38,533 bases of DNA from NCBI GenBank assembly GCA_002724245.1, contig PBOG01000002.1:30062-68594 (forward strand). The letters run 5' to 3'. A model generated the notes under the pieces. That model was not told the origin of the DNA, ran no database searches, and saw only the letters and a list, made by a program, of their open reading frames with translations. Within the stretch, counting starts at the first letter, position 1; each line of letters begins with the position of its first letter. Source of the DNA: Planctomycetaceae bacterium. Its GTDB lineage: Bacteria > Planctomycetota > Planctomycetia > Pirellulales > Pirellulaceae. Both the position numbers and the translations under genes were made by a program. This document shows, in pieces, positions 23,875-31,900 of this stretch.

Positions 23875-24072
23875 TTATTCCGAGGGCACGTTCGCCGAAG
23901 CTTCCGCTTCCGGAGAGTCAAGAGAATCTTTCAACTCCTGACGTATGACGGGCATTTCGATCGGCGCTTCAATACCTAGCCGAACGCCCCCGCCATTGAT
24001 GCGCACCACGGTGATGGCGACATCGTCACCGATCAACACCCGTTGCCCCACCTTGCGACTGAGAACTAGCAT
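23875..24072 (-). CDS. csrA: Carbon storage regulator / translational regulator CsrA
   Basis: An RNA-binding protein of 65 residues that binds GGA motifs around ribosome binding sites and changes translation or mRNA stability. MLVLSRKVGQRVLIGDDV at the start and VRLGIEAPIEMPVIRQEL are diagnostic of the family; the conserved RNA-contacting residues of beta-1 (Leu4, Arg6) and the VxxIRxE-like segment are present. A short acidic tail follows. There is no sRNA gene of the CsrB type that I can recognise nearby. Its ribosome binding site (GGGCGG, 5-10 nt before the ATG) is weak. It is convergent with the ftsQ-like gene. Confidence 0.95.
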   Translation of the reverse strand: MLVLSRKVGQRVLIGDDVAITVVRINGGGVRLGIEAPIEMPVIRQELKDSLDSPEAEASANVPSE

Positions 24073-24481
24073 GACACCGCCCGAGGATTCGGCTGATCAA
24101 CGCTGAGCCGGTACAAATAAACCGTGAACACACGCGGCTACGAAGCGTATCTGCAACCTCCGTGTCGAAGACTCCACAAACCGATGAAAACGCAATCGAC
24201 TGCGAAAACTGAGCGACAAGAATACGTACGGTGGGTTTTCTACCACAGGCCAGCTAGCAATGCAAGCAATCAGCAAAAGCAGCCTCCCGCAGAATACGTA
24301 ATCAGCTATGTGGAAAACAGTTACGAAAAACAACACCGGCAAGCAAAGCCGTCGAAGAAATTCTAACGAACTGGTCTGAGCAGCCGCCAACAGGCATTCG
24401 CTCCACGGGGTCCCACCGCACCAGCGGTGCAGTGCACCGTCAGACAACGATCCGCCAGGGTGCACAAATGTCTAACAATAA
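24073..24481. other. Intergenic region upstream of csrA
   Basis: No gene is convincing in these 409 bp; the short open frames have no recognisable motif and no ribosome binding site. It must contain the csrA promoter, but I see no good -35/-10 pair. A 6-bp hairpin (CGGTGC-AGT-GCACCG) lies at 24425-24439, 40 bp past the isochorismatase stop, with no T-tract. Confidence 0.5.
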
Positions 24482-25072
24482 TCAGCCATCCGCCGGGGCA
24501 TTTTCACGGACAAGGCGACTGATCTCCTTGAACTCAGGGGTCCCCGCAACCCGGCACCACTCAAACAACGCGGCTTCGGTAGTGGTGACAACGGCTCCCG
24601 CTGCATCCATTCTCTGCAGTGCAACTTCGTGATCTACCTTCCTGCGTGCGCCAACCGCGTCGACCGCCACGTACACCTGAAACCCGTTGGCCAGTAAATC
24701 CAACACGGTCTGTTGAATACAGACATGCGATTCGATTCCTGCCACGAGAATCTTGAAGACATCCGCATCGCGCCAGGACTTTACGAGATCAGGGCAACCC
24801 GCACAACTGAAAGTCAATTTTTCTGGAATGTCCTCCAGGTGTTCCACCAACTCCGGCACCGTAGCACCAAGTCCCTGCGGATATTGCTCTGTCGCAAATA
24901 CCGGAACCTGCAATTGGCGTGCGCCCCGCAATAACCTGCTGATGTTCCACACGAGGCTGCGGTGCCCACGGATAAGTTCAATCAGCTTCTCCTGTACGTC
25001 GACCACCAACAAACCGGTATCCTGGCGATCCATCAATGCGGGACTACGGGTTAACGATACTGAATTATTCAT
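24482..25072 (-). CDS. Isochorismatase-family hydrolase
   Basis: A cysteine hydrolase of 196 residues. The Asp-Lys-Cys triad typical of the family is present: Asp25 in VVDVQEKL, Lys85 in EKLTFSC and Cys118 in VAGIESHVCIQQTVLDLL. Members hydrolyse amides or imides (nicotinamide, N-carbamoyl compounds, isochorismate) or have unknown substrates; this one resembles the YcaC-like/ISOC1-like group of unassigned specificity. No siderophore genes are nearby, so entC/entB-type function is unlikely. It starts at an ATG 8 bp after the zinc-finger protein stop, so it is the third gene of the ECF sigma operon; that may mean that it is a target gene of this sigma factor or is merely co-transcribed. Confidence 0.88.
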   Translation of the reverse strand: MNNSVSLTRSPALMDRQDTGLLVVDVQEKLIELIRGHRSLVWNISRLLRGARQLQVPVFATEQYPQGLGATVPELVEHLEDIPEKLTFSCAGCPDLVKSWRDADVFKILVAGIESHVCIQQTVLDLLANGFQVYVAVDAVGARRKVDHEVALQRMDAAGAVVTTTEAALFEWCRVAGTPEFKEISRLVRENAPADG

Positions 25073-25080
25073 GAGCTGAT

Positions 25081-25503
25081 CTATATACTGCTGTCAGAGT
25101 CATGCCGCAAATAACCGGCACTGGATTGGAAGTATCTGCGGCGGCGGTTTTTTTTGGCATCGGGCAATTCGAGTTGTTGCTGCCTCAGATCCTCCAGGTT
25201 TGCCCTGCAAAACGCACAACCAATTTGTTCAAGATGGAAATCCAGGTACGCCACATGCTCTGCTGCCAGAACCCCCAGCAAATAACTGCCCCACTGCTCG
25301 CGAGTCGCACAACTCGCGCGCTGCCTCCGCCAGATCTCGCCAATGGTATGCAGGCCTGCATCGCGCCGCCCGTTAACCCGCTTCACTTCTTGCAGTAGAT
25401 TCGGATCCGCGCGTAACTCGCGTTCAATCGATGCCATTTCACTGGCAGATAACGCTTCGTCCAAATAGGCCTCTATTTCACTTTGTGAAAAGTTGCACGA
25501 CAT
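25081..25503 (-). CDS. Soluble ZAS-like (putative anti-sigma) protein
   Basis: A 140-residue protein with no membrane segment. Its N-terminus (FSQSEIEAYLDEALSASE) follows the pattern that begins zinc-binding anti-sigma (zf-HC2/ZAS) proteins but lacks the His and Cys ligands that should follow. A second ZAS-like segment further on (about 90-113) does carry ligands: HLEQIGCAFCRANLEDL, His-x5-Cys-x2-Cys. The C-terminal tail is basic. Located 47 bp downstream of the ECF sigma gene in the same direction, it is probably the cytoplasmic partner controlling that sigma factor; this is inferred from position and motif, not shown. The ATG at 25503 has AGAGG 10 nt upstream; a GTG at 25509 is an alternative. 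Confidence 0.65.
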   Translation of the reverse strand: MSCNFSQSEIEAYLDEALSASEMASIERELRADPNLLQEVKRVNGRRDAGLHTIGEIWRRQRASCATREQWGSYLLGVLAAEHVAYLDFHLEQIGCAFCRANLEDLRQQQLELPDAKKNRRRRYFQSSAGYLRHDSDSSI

Positions 25504-25550
25504 AAACACTCAACCTCTGTAACAACGGGGCAATCCGGCAGGCCCCACTT

Positions 25551-26183
25551 TCACAGTTCAGGAAACACTTCTGGAGACAACCCCTGTTTGCGAATCAAAC
25601 TACCGGTCCGCGAAAGAAAATCATGCTTGAAATTCGCAACTTGCTGTTCAGATAACTGGAGTGCGTTGGCCACACGCTTATTCGTCCAACCGCGCACAAA
25701 CAATAACTCAATACAACGCAGCTTGGTCCAGTTCCCCTGCTCCTGCCAATGTCGCACCTGCTCGCGCAATGCTTCCCCGACCGCTCGACCCTCTAAATCG
25801 CGTCGTTCGCCACTTCGGGCAATACTACTGGCAGGACGCGCTGCACCAGGAATCTGCCATTCGGCATTCGAATCATTTGATACAGCAAGCGGGATCGTCG
25901 GGCGGCGACCCTCGCGTCGCAGATGGTCCGTCAACTTGTATGCACAAATTGAAAAAAGATAACTCTCCAGAGACCTCCGGCCATCAAAATTTGGCAGGCT
26001 GTTGAGAAATCCAATAAAAGCTTCCTGCACAATATCTTCACTGGCGGCGCGCCGGCCGACACGACTCTCGACAAAAGCAAGCAAACGCCCCTCGTACCGT
26101 GAAATCAAATCTTCCCAGGCATCGCCATTACCAGTACGGATACGTTCCACGAGTAACTGGTCTGTTTCGGACGAACTGGACAT
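25551..26183 (-). CDS. ECF-type RNA polymerase sigma factor
   Basis: A 210-residue sigma-70-family protein of extracytoplasmic-function type, with only regions 2 and 4. Region 2 spans about 8-85 (LISRYEGRLLAFVESRVG, then EDIVQEAFIGFLNSLPNFDGRRSLESYLFSICAYKLTDHLRRE) with the core-binding and -10 recognition helices. A linker of about 60 polar residues is longer than usual. Region 4 (about 145-200) ends in a helix-turn-helix (GWTNKRVANALQLSEQQVANFKHDFL), somewhat unlike the classical -35-binding helix. It would direct RNA polymerase to a limited regulon, probably including its own operon. It is followed by the ZAS-like protein and the hydrolase. A membrane protein gene ends 155 bp upstream. Confidence 0.9.
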   Translation of the reverse strand: MSSSSETDQLLVERIRTGNGDAWEDLISRYEGRLLAFVESRVGRRAASEDIVQEAFIGFLNSLPNFDGRRSLESYLFSICAYKLTDHLRREGRRPTIPLAVSNDSNAEWQIPGAARPASSIARSGERRDLEGRAVGEALREQVRHWQEQGNWTKLRCIELLFVRGWTNKRVANALQLSEQQVANFKHDFLSRTGSLIRKQGLSPEVFPEL

Positions 26184-26338
26184 GAAATTGACCTGGCACG
26201 TGGCTTTCGGGCCGACGAATCGGAACAGCGGATCGTGGCCTCACGCAGCAGCTTACCCACACCGAGGCAGCGCAATCGCTACGGGCAAAGACTCGCCACA
26301 AACGCACGCACTTCACGAAATATGTGGGCCGCAGTGGT

Positions 26339-27256
26339 TTACGGCAGCCAGCCTTTCAGCAACCACATGCTCGCTGTTAAAGCCAGTATCGCCCCTGCTG
26401 CCAGGAGCTGCAAGCTGGTCGAGTGCTCTCGCCGCGTGACCTGATCGAGTTTCAGGTATCCGAAAACTAGCATCAACAAGCCGAGTACACCGCTGGATGC
26501 CAGCCCAGTCCCATAAACCCGGCGTTTTTTGATGTACTGGGACCACTGCAGACGGGCTTGCTGCCGAAACTCCGAATTCAATTCCAACAAGGCATGACGC
26601 TCATAAAGTGGACCGTATTGCATTCCTGTAATCTGTTCCTCGTAGACAGGCTCACGCACTAATTTTTGTCGAATCTCCTCAACTTTCCATTTCAAGTCCG
26701 TCAATCGTGCCGCGCGGCGGTCTTTGATCAAGTGCGTGGCAATGTAATCACGTACTTCTTCGCTGAGCTTTTCGTCCAGATTACGGCTGCAATCGTCGGG
26801 CACCCGTTCCATCCCAGAAGACACGGTGATCAAGTGAATCGGTCCGCCCAACACACGGCGAGGAGTCGCAACCCACTCAGGCCGCCTGCTTTCGTTGACA
26901 ATCTTAATGCGAGCGGCGAAGTCTGACCTCAACCCGTTGACCGCGTCGGCAACCTCTTCCTGCCCCGCTGCACGGCCGGCCACAACAATTCCGGCTTCAT
27001 CACCGCCCTCAGTATCAGCTGTTACTGTGCGCCGCGGTTCATCAGCAACAGCCTCGGGCGTGCTCGCTTCTACCTCAGCCTGACGCGGCTGTTGGGCGTA
27101 TGCCGGCAAGTAAAACACGACAATTGAAACCAGGCCCAATGAGAGATACCATTTCGCCAGCGCGGACACGCGCAGCTGATGCGCCATCCAGAAGCGAACT
27201 ACAAACCACAAAGGCAGCAGAGCCAGTGTCATCATCAGCATAGAGAAAATAAACAT
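26339..27256 (-). CDS. Membrane protein of unknown function, four TM segments
   Basis: I do not recognise a family. The 305-residue protein has two N-terminal membrane segments (about 3-21 and 35-53), a large soluble centre of about 190 residues and two C-terminal membrane segments (about 248-269 and 283-301). The centre contains a Pro/Glu/Ala-rich stretch, then IKIVNESRRPEW and a charged helical part with many Arg/Glu residues. Start: ATG at 27256, with AAGGAG 5 nt upstream, preferred over an in-frame start at 27283. It sits between the Ser/Thr kinase and the ECF sigma gene, all in the same direction, so it may be part of the same signalling unit, for example as an envelope sensor. That is inference from position alone. 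Confidence 0.65.
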   Translation of the reverse strand: MFIFSMLMMTLALLPLWFVVRFWMAHQLRVSALAKWYLSLGLVSIVVFYLPAYAQQPRQAEVEASTPEAVADEPRRTVTADTEGGDEAGIVVAGRAAGQEEVADAVNGLRSDFAARIKIVNESRRPEWVATPRRVLGGPIHLITVSSGMERVPDDCSRNLDEKLSEEVRDYIATHLIKDRRAARLTDLKWKVEEIRQKLVREPVYEEQITGMQYGPLYERHALLELNSEFRQQARLQWSQYIKKRRVYGTGLASSGVLGLLMLVFGYLKLDQVTRREHSTSLQLLAAGAILALTASMWLLKGWLP

Positions 27257-27368
27257 GTGGCTCCTTTCATTCGCGATCTTCACACCGTATTGGTTGCATT
27301 TTCCACTGCATCACATAACACCACCACAACCACTTCGCACATCGACATCCTGACGGGCCTGGATCCTG

Positions 27369-29288
27369 TCAAACCCTCATCGCCTTCTGCTTCAATTCCA
27401 ATCGCTGCCGCCCAGAAATCCAGGGCGCTGACAATTGAACTGCTGCTGAAGTTGTAATCGCAATCATCAGGCCCCATGGTAACGGAAGCGGCAAGAACAG
27501 CGCGCCCACCGCAGTGCCCCCGGTCGTAAACAAACTGAAACGGGTCGCCCGTAACGGGTCAGCTTGTTTCCACCATCGCATGATGGAAAGCAAGCCACCA
27601 AAATACACCAGGTAGGATGCCAGCGTAGGAGCGCCACCTTCCTGAAAAAGACTACTCGGATAAACATGTCGCAACATAGGATCCGATGAAAGCTGATCTC
27701 CCGCCGAAGGATCCAACGTCACCGACAGAAACTCTCCTCCAAAATAGCCCGCGAAACCCCAGAGCAAGCCAACACCCAGCAGGACAAACCGCCGCGACAA
27801 CGGTTCACCTGCTTCACCTTCCCAGAACTTGCAGCTCATCAACACCACCCAGCTCCCGGCCATACTGACCGTTGCCAACCAGGCAAATCGGGCAAACATA
27901 TCGATCGATCCATCAATCGGCTGCCCGGCGGCAATCAACATAACCAAACTCACGATCCCCACCACAATCGCTGAGAGCAACAGTGTGCCGGACAATTCTG
28001 TAAAACGTTCACCGGAGTCCTTCTCCCGTAAAGCAGTCCGCGCCACCTGCTGCCAGGAAACACGGGCGTGGCGGCGACGTGCCTGCGGCTGCTGGGAAGC
28101 CACAGGTGAAGCAGCAGTGGCATTCCGCTCGCCATCACGCGTTCCGGTTAGCGCAGACACTGTATTGCGAATGACAAAATAAATCAGGTAGATGAACCCA
28201 AGTACAATGCCAGTTAACAGCAACCACCTCGCTTGCAAAACCAGCAGCAACACACCGCCTACCAGCACGCCGACCTGAACCATACCAGGCGTGCTATGCC
28301 ACCAATCCCGGAATCTGTAACCGCCTTCGCGCACAGCCTGTGCAATCGGTTCGGGGGAGCCACTCACAGTACCATGCTCTACAACGGTTGCGTCCAACAC
28401 ACCCGGCTTGGCCGCCAATTCGTCGGCAATCACAACGGTACCAAGGTGCTGGCGAGAAGTCTGGGACAGGCGCGGCGGCACGTTAACCTGGGCTTCCCAG
28501 CCCGCGGCATTTCTGAGCGTCAGATGCATCTCCTCCGCCGTTGTAAAACGTTCTTGCGGATCCTTGCTCAGTGCCTGTGCGACCACTTCACGGTAGCCGT
28601 CCGGCAGTCCACTTACCTCGGGCAAATCCGTCAGATGCTTCATAATGATCTCTTGACTGGATTCCCCTTCAAAGGGAACACGCCCAGCAAGCATCTCGTA
28701 CAAAATGATTCCCAAGGCATAGATATCAACTTCTTTCCCGTACACACCCTTGCCGATTTCAGGGGCCATATAGTGGAAAGTGCCTACGCTTTCCGTTTGG
28801 TCGTGACGGCGACTTCCTGAAATAAACTTGGACAACCCATAGTCGCCAACCTTGACCGTGCCACCATCATCAAACACGTTACCAGGCTTCAAATCCCGAT
28901 GGACAATACCGTGCTGGTGGAGGTAGCCAACCGCTTCGACAACAGCCGTAAACCAGCGACGAATTTCTTCGTGCGGCATCCCTTCCGGGTAGCGATCCAA
29001 AGCGTCCCGGAGACTCTCGCCCGATACGAACTCCATGACGATCCAACCTGCGTCATCATCGTCATATTTGATGTCAAATAGAGCTACCAGGTTTGGGTGC
29101 TTGAAATTAAGACACTGCTTCGCCCCACGCATCTCTATATCTGAATTGCGTTGCACTCGCTTGAGAGCAACTTCCTTACCCGCGTCGGTGGTGGCAAAAT
29201 AGACCTCACCGAAGCCGCCGCTTCCGACGCCTCGCTTGATCGTAAAGCCCTCAAGAGGGCGTGTTCCGCTGGCATAAGCGAACTTCAT
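27369..29288 (-). CDS. Hanks-type Ser/Thr protein kinase with multi-TM C-terminal half
   Basis: A 639-residue membrane kinase. Kinase domain (about 14-265): glycine loop GVGSGGFGEV (20-29), ATP-binding Lys43 in VALKRV, catalytic HRDLKPGN (130-137) with Asp132, DYG (149-151) in place of the usual DFG, and APE (175-177) after an activation loop containing several Ser/Thr residues. Asp149 of DxG is retained, so activity is likely. A linker of about 70 residues leads to about seven hydrophobic segments (about 335-630), separated by a charged cytoplasmic stretch (NATAASPVASQQPQARRRHA) near 385-430. The polytopic half may sense the envelope or simply anchor the enzyme. A membrane protein and the ECF sigma gene follow, and an FHA-domain gene lies just upstream. 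ATG start; RBS modest. Confidence 0.9.
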   Translation of the reverse strand: MKFAYASGTRPLEGFTIKRGVGSGGFGEVYFATTDAGKEVALKRVQRNSDIEMRGAKQCLNFKHPNLVALFDIKYDDDDAGWIVMEFVSGESLRDALDRYPEGMPHEEIRRWFTAVVEAVGYLHQHGIVHRDLKPGNVFDDGGTVKVGDYGLSKFISGSRRHDQTESVGTFHYMAPEIGKGVYGKEVDIYALGIILYEMLAGRVPFEGESSQEIIMKHLTDLPEVSGLPDGYREVVAQALSKDPQERFTTAEEMHLTLRNAAGWEAQVNVPPRLSQTSRQHLGTVVIADELAAKPGVLDATVVEHGTVSGSPEPIAQAVREGGYRFRDWWHSTPGMVQVGVLVGGVLLLVLQARWLLLTGIVLGFIYLIYFVIRNTVSALTGTRDGERNATAASPVASQQPQARRRHARVSWQQVARTALREKDSGERFTELSGTLLLSAIVVGIVSLVMLIAAGQPIDGSIDMFARFAWLATVSMAGSWVVLMSCKFWEGEAGEPLSRRFVLLGVGLLWGFAGYFGGEFLSVTLDPSAGDQLSSDPMLRHVYPSSLFQEGGAPTLASYLVYFGGLLSIMRWWKQADPLRATRFSLFTTGGTAVGALFLPLPLPWGLMIAITTSAAVQLSAPWISGRQRLELKQKAMRV

Positions 29289-29388
29289 AGAACCGCCTCC
29301 CGGCGGGGGAAATCATCCAACAAAACGTCCATCGTTGCAGGTGGCCAGCTGCTCTATCCAGGTTAGCGGCTGCTCCAACTACTTGTCT

Positions 29389-29408
29389 AGCTTTGGCTCA
29401 TCAAAGCT
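29389..29408 (-). promoter_or_regulatory. Hairpin upstream of the kinase gene
   Basis: A 7-bp stem with a 6-nt loop (AGCTTTG, GCTCAT, CAAAGCT) in the 191-bp gap between FHA and kinase genes, about 100 nt before the kinase ATG. There is no T-tract, so it may be a leader stem-loop or operator instead of a terminator. Confidence 0.35.
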
Positions 29409-29479
29409 GACGTCAATTCGATACCTCACTCGCCCGACTGCTATACACCTCTCGACACCACGTGGTTTTCCATCACAAT

Positions 29480-30052
29480 TCACAACGTCTCTAACGCCAC
29501 TGAAAAATCGCTACCTTCGATACGGGAATTCGGGCCGATCGGAGCTTCGTCCTGAAAACTTGCGCCATCCACTTCGATGTCACCGAGGCTTCGACACCAC
29601 AGCTGATCACTCCGTCGAAACAAAATCACATCCCGGGTCCACTCACGACAGACAATGTGGTTATGGTCTTGAGGACCCAGGATCAATGAATCCCCCATCA
29701 ATATGACCCCATCGGCAGCAGGTTGCGTAATGTGCCGACTGCTGAACATAAGCCGTGCCGTAGCGCTCAAAGCGTGGGGTTGTGTAAACTCAATCTGCAT
29801 CGACTTGCCCAGCGTGATCCGATCACCATCGCGCAGTGGTTCTGGCCGCTCCACTTCTCTTCCTCGCAAAACAACCGGGTGCCATGGTTCGATCACGTAC
29901 TCATCCGTGTGCCTGCGAATCATTGCGTGTCGACGTGAGACATCTGCTGAAAGTGGGATGTCAACATCACACGCTGGCAATGCCTGGCCGAGGGTCGCCT
30001 GCGGCGAAAAACACACCAAGAACCCTCCTACACCGTCGACCCACAGCAGCAT
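29480..30052 (-). CDS. FHA-domain protein, probably with a second degenerate FHA domain
   Basis: A cytoplasmic phosphopeptide-binding protein of about 190 residues. The first FHA domain (residues about 1-100) shows the family motifs: QATLGQ before DVDIPLSADVSRRHAMI (the Ser/Arg/His that contact phosphothreonine), then PLRDGDRITLG. The second half has the same beta-rich wording in weaker form (LILGPQDHNHIVCREWTRDVI, DIEVDGASF, APIGPNSRI) without the SRRH motif, so it is probably a second, degenerate FHA fold. It is a likely partner of the downstream Ser/Thr kinase. Start uncertain: ATG at 30052 gives the domain directly; the frame is open upstream to a TTG at 30148. It lies upstream of the kinase gene. 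Confidence 0.75.
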   Translation of the reverse strand: MLLWVDGVGGFLVCFSPQATLGQALPACDVDIPLSADVSRRHAMIRRHTDEYVIEPWHPVVLRGREVERPEPLRDGDRITLGKSMQIEFTQPHALSATARLMFSSRHITQPAADGVILMGDSLILGPQDHNHIVCREWTRDVILFRRSDQLWCRSLGDIEVDGASFQDEAPIGPNSRIEGSDFSVALETL

Positions 30053-30334
30053 TCGTTTCCGGGTTTCTTCCAACACACGTTTACCCTTCAACAAACCACG
30101 GACTGGCCTGACAACGAACAACACAAACGAGTCCACCCTCGAGACCAACTACCCGCAATGTAAAACATGTATTCGCATCAGACGGCTGGCCAACATTTCC
30201 TGTCACGCCAATGCCGTTTGGCAACAATCCTTTGACGCACACCGACTATTAAACACCCGTTATGCGCCTGAAACCAAATGTAAACATCGCCGTACAACAA
30301 CCAAAGCTTCCCAGTACGAAAGTCAGGATCAAAA

Positions 30335-30364
30335 AAAGGGCCCAGGGGTTATCCTGGGCCCTTT
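30335..30364 (-). terminator. Strong intrinsic terminator of the envelope block
   Basis: A perfect 12-bp GC-rich stem (AAAGGGCCCAGG, 6-nt loop, CCTGGGCCCTTT) followed on the minus strand by a run of seven T. It lies 12 bp beyond the stop of the coiled-coil gene at 30377 and is the clearest terminator in the window. Confidence 0.9.
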
Positions 30365-30376
30365 CTCGAAAACTTC

Positions 30377-31174
30377 CTAGTCATTCTGTGCAATCCGACT
30401 GTCCACTGGAGCAGATCCAAAGTACGTTGTCACCTGGTCAACGATGTCATCCTCGTTTTCGTCTTCGAGAGGAATTCGGTTGACGTAGTGGCTACGCGTC
30501 TCCAGTAACTCTTCGGCAACATCCAACCGAGTACTAATCTCCTCGACCAGGTCGCGTGTTCTGGAAAGCTCGCTGTCGTCGAGACTCAACTCACTTGTCG
30601 TCTCGGCAACTTCGATCATCTTCATGCGGGCTTCCAGGTTTTCCACGTCAACTACCAGTTGGCGTCGCGCCACTTTCATGGCGTCTAACTTGTCACGAGC
30701 CGCACGCAATCGTGTCGCACGCGCTTGGCGCACTTTCTGGAGCTGATCCAGCTTGCTTTCCGAGCCTTTGAAATGCTTGAACTCACGAGCCAACGATTCC
30801 TTGACTTCCTTGGACTCGTAGGTTTTTCCAGCCAGCACAATGTTCCCGCTCTGCTGAGTCAATGCGTCACGCAATGTCTCCAGATAGTTACGGTCTTTTG
30901 ATAACTGGCCCTCTGTCTTGGCCAACTGCCGTTCGAGCTTGGCAACGGCCACTTCTTCGCGAGCGATCGTTTCCATCGCTTCTTCGATCGGACCTTCCAA
31001 ATCCTTGATAGCCCCGCGAGCCTGCTTGATACGAGTTTCCACTGAAATCATATCACTGGCAGCGTCGCGAACCTCTCCATAGGTAGTCGCTACCAGACTG
31101 ATTGCGTCACGCCCGTAAAGAAATCCCAACAACAGCACAACCACTGCAGCTCCAGTAATTCCTTTCTTAATCAT
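30377..31174 (-). CDS. Exported coiled-coil protein of unknown function
   Basis: A 265-residue protein. A single N-terminal hydrophobic stretch (ITGAAVVVLLLGFLYG, about 5-20) anchors or exports it. Residues about 40-220 are a long, highly charged coiled coil with heptad character (EEAMETIAREEVAVAKLERQ, KEVKESLAREFKHFKG and similar), followed by an acidic tail (LEDENEDDIVDQV). I do not recognise the family, though proteins like this, a membrane anchor plus coiled coil, are common in Planctomycetes. The ATG has GGAGG 9 nt upstream. It is the last gene before the strong terminator, and an intergenic gap of about 459 bp separates it from the small membrane protein upstream. Periplasmic spacer or scaffold is a guess. 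Confidence 0.7.
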   Translation of the reverse strand: MIKKGITGAAVVVLLLGFLYGRDAISLVATTYGEVRDAASDMISVETRIKQARGAIKDLEGPIEEAMETIAREEVAVAKLERQLAKTEGQLSKDRNYLETLRDALTQQSGNIVLAGKTYESKEVKESLAREFKHFKGSESKLDQLQKVRQARATRLRAARDKLDAMKVARRQLVVDVENLEARMKMIEVAETTSELSLDDSELSRTRDLVEEISTRLDVAEELLETRSHYVNRIPLEDENEDDIVDQVTTYFGSAPVDSRIAQND

Positions 31175-31633
31175 CGCTCATTACCTCCGGCTAACGTAGA
31201 ATCGGAAAATGGGTCCTGTAGATAAACTCTCTTCAGCAAACGACAGCGCTGAATCCACTGGGTACTTCGCACGCGGCGGGCAGATCTTTGTTAGTTTCAA
31301 AGATCTTTCTTGGAAAAAGCCACAGCCCACGGTTGCCGCACAGTCCAAGCCGCCCATACGGGGGGGGGAGTCCTGGCTCCGACCAACCGGCAGACTCTCT
31401 ACCACCAGCAGGTTCTGGTACTGCGCTGCGGCACCGCGGCAAGAGGGACGCGGATACACACCTTTAGCTATCCAGCAACTGCCAGGCAATCAGAAAAAAC
31501 AGACGACGTCCTTGCCCGGATGGCCAGCAGAAAACGGCGAGAAAGAAGGCACCCGATAGAAAACGGGCAACCGTACTCATTCGCACGCAGGCCCGACAGC
31601 GCGTTTTTCAACGAATACCGTGAAACGTCAGCC
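31175..31633. other. Intergenic region upstream of the coiled-coil gene
   Basis: No convincing gene in 459 bp. A perfect 9-bp inverted repeat with a 7-nt loop (AGATCTTTG, TTAGTTT, CAAAGATCT) lies at 31282-31306, about 110 nt before the coiled-coil ATG; it may terminate transcription from the two upstream genes or regulate the next one. A run of nine G at 31360-31368 is a place where sequence errors are possible. Confidence 0.6.
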
Positions 31634-31900
31634 TCAAGCGAGGTGCTCACACGGTACCTGCCCGACAAAGACTACCGCGGTCGAGACTGCATCTGGGACA
31701 GTCTGCAGTGCTGCGCCCGCAGCAGGACCAGTGGTATATTCCCAGCGGCCCCACTCAACGAACATCAGAATACTGGCTGTGAGCATGCAGATGAATGCGA
31801 TGATCAGCATCATCGTATAGACATCAATCTTTCCGCGCCGCCGTAACGAACGCGGCCGTCTGGATGCCAGGGCGGTTTGATCAGAGGCTGGTATAGACAC
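31634..31900 (-). CDS. Small single-TM membrane protein
   Basis: An 88-residue protein. A basic N-terminus of about 27 residues (RRPRSLRRRGK) precedes one hydrophobic segment (TMMLIIAFICMLTASILMFVEW, about 29-50), so by the positive-inside rule the N-terminus is cytoplasmic and the C-terminal 35 residues outside. It uses a GTG start inside the last 20 bp of the upstream MreC-like gene, in a different frame, so translation is probably coupled and the two proteins may act together. I do not recognise a family. Short length limits confidence, but the overlap, TM pattern and codon use all fit a real gene. Confidence 0.6.
   Translation of the reverse strand: MSIPASDQTALASRRPRSLRRRGKIDVYTMMLIIAFICMLTASILMFVEWGRWEYTTGPAAGAALQTVPDAVSTAVVFVGQVPCEHLA

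Noticed and set aside
24124-24366. 80-codon plus-strand frame in the csrA upstream gap
   Set aside because: No ribosome binding site, no motif, and a low-complexity composition.
24425-24439. GC-rich 6-bp hairpin as terminator of the sigma-factor operon
   Set aside because: No T-tract follows on the minus strand, and the stem is short; noted only in the gap entry.
31310-31846. 178-codon plus-strand frame in the gap before the coiled-coil gene
   Set aside because: It overlaps the small TM protein on the other strand, has no start signal or motif, and composition suggests chance.
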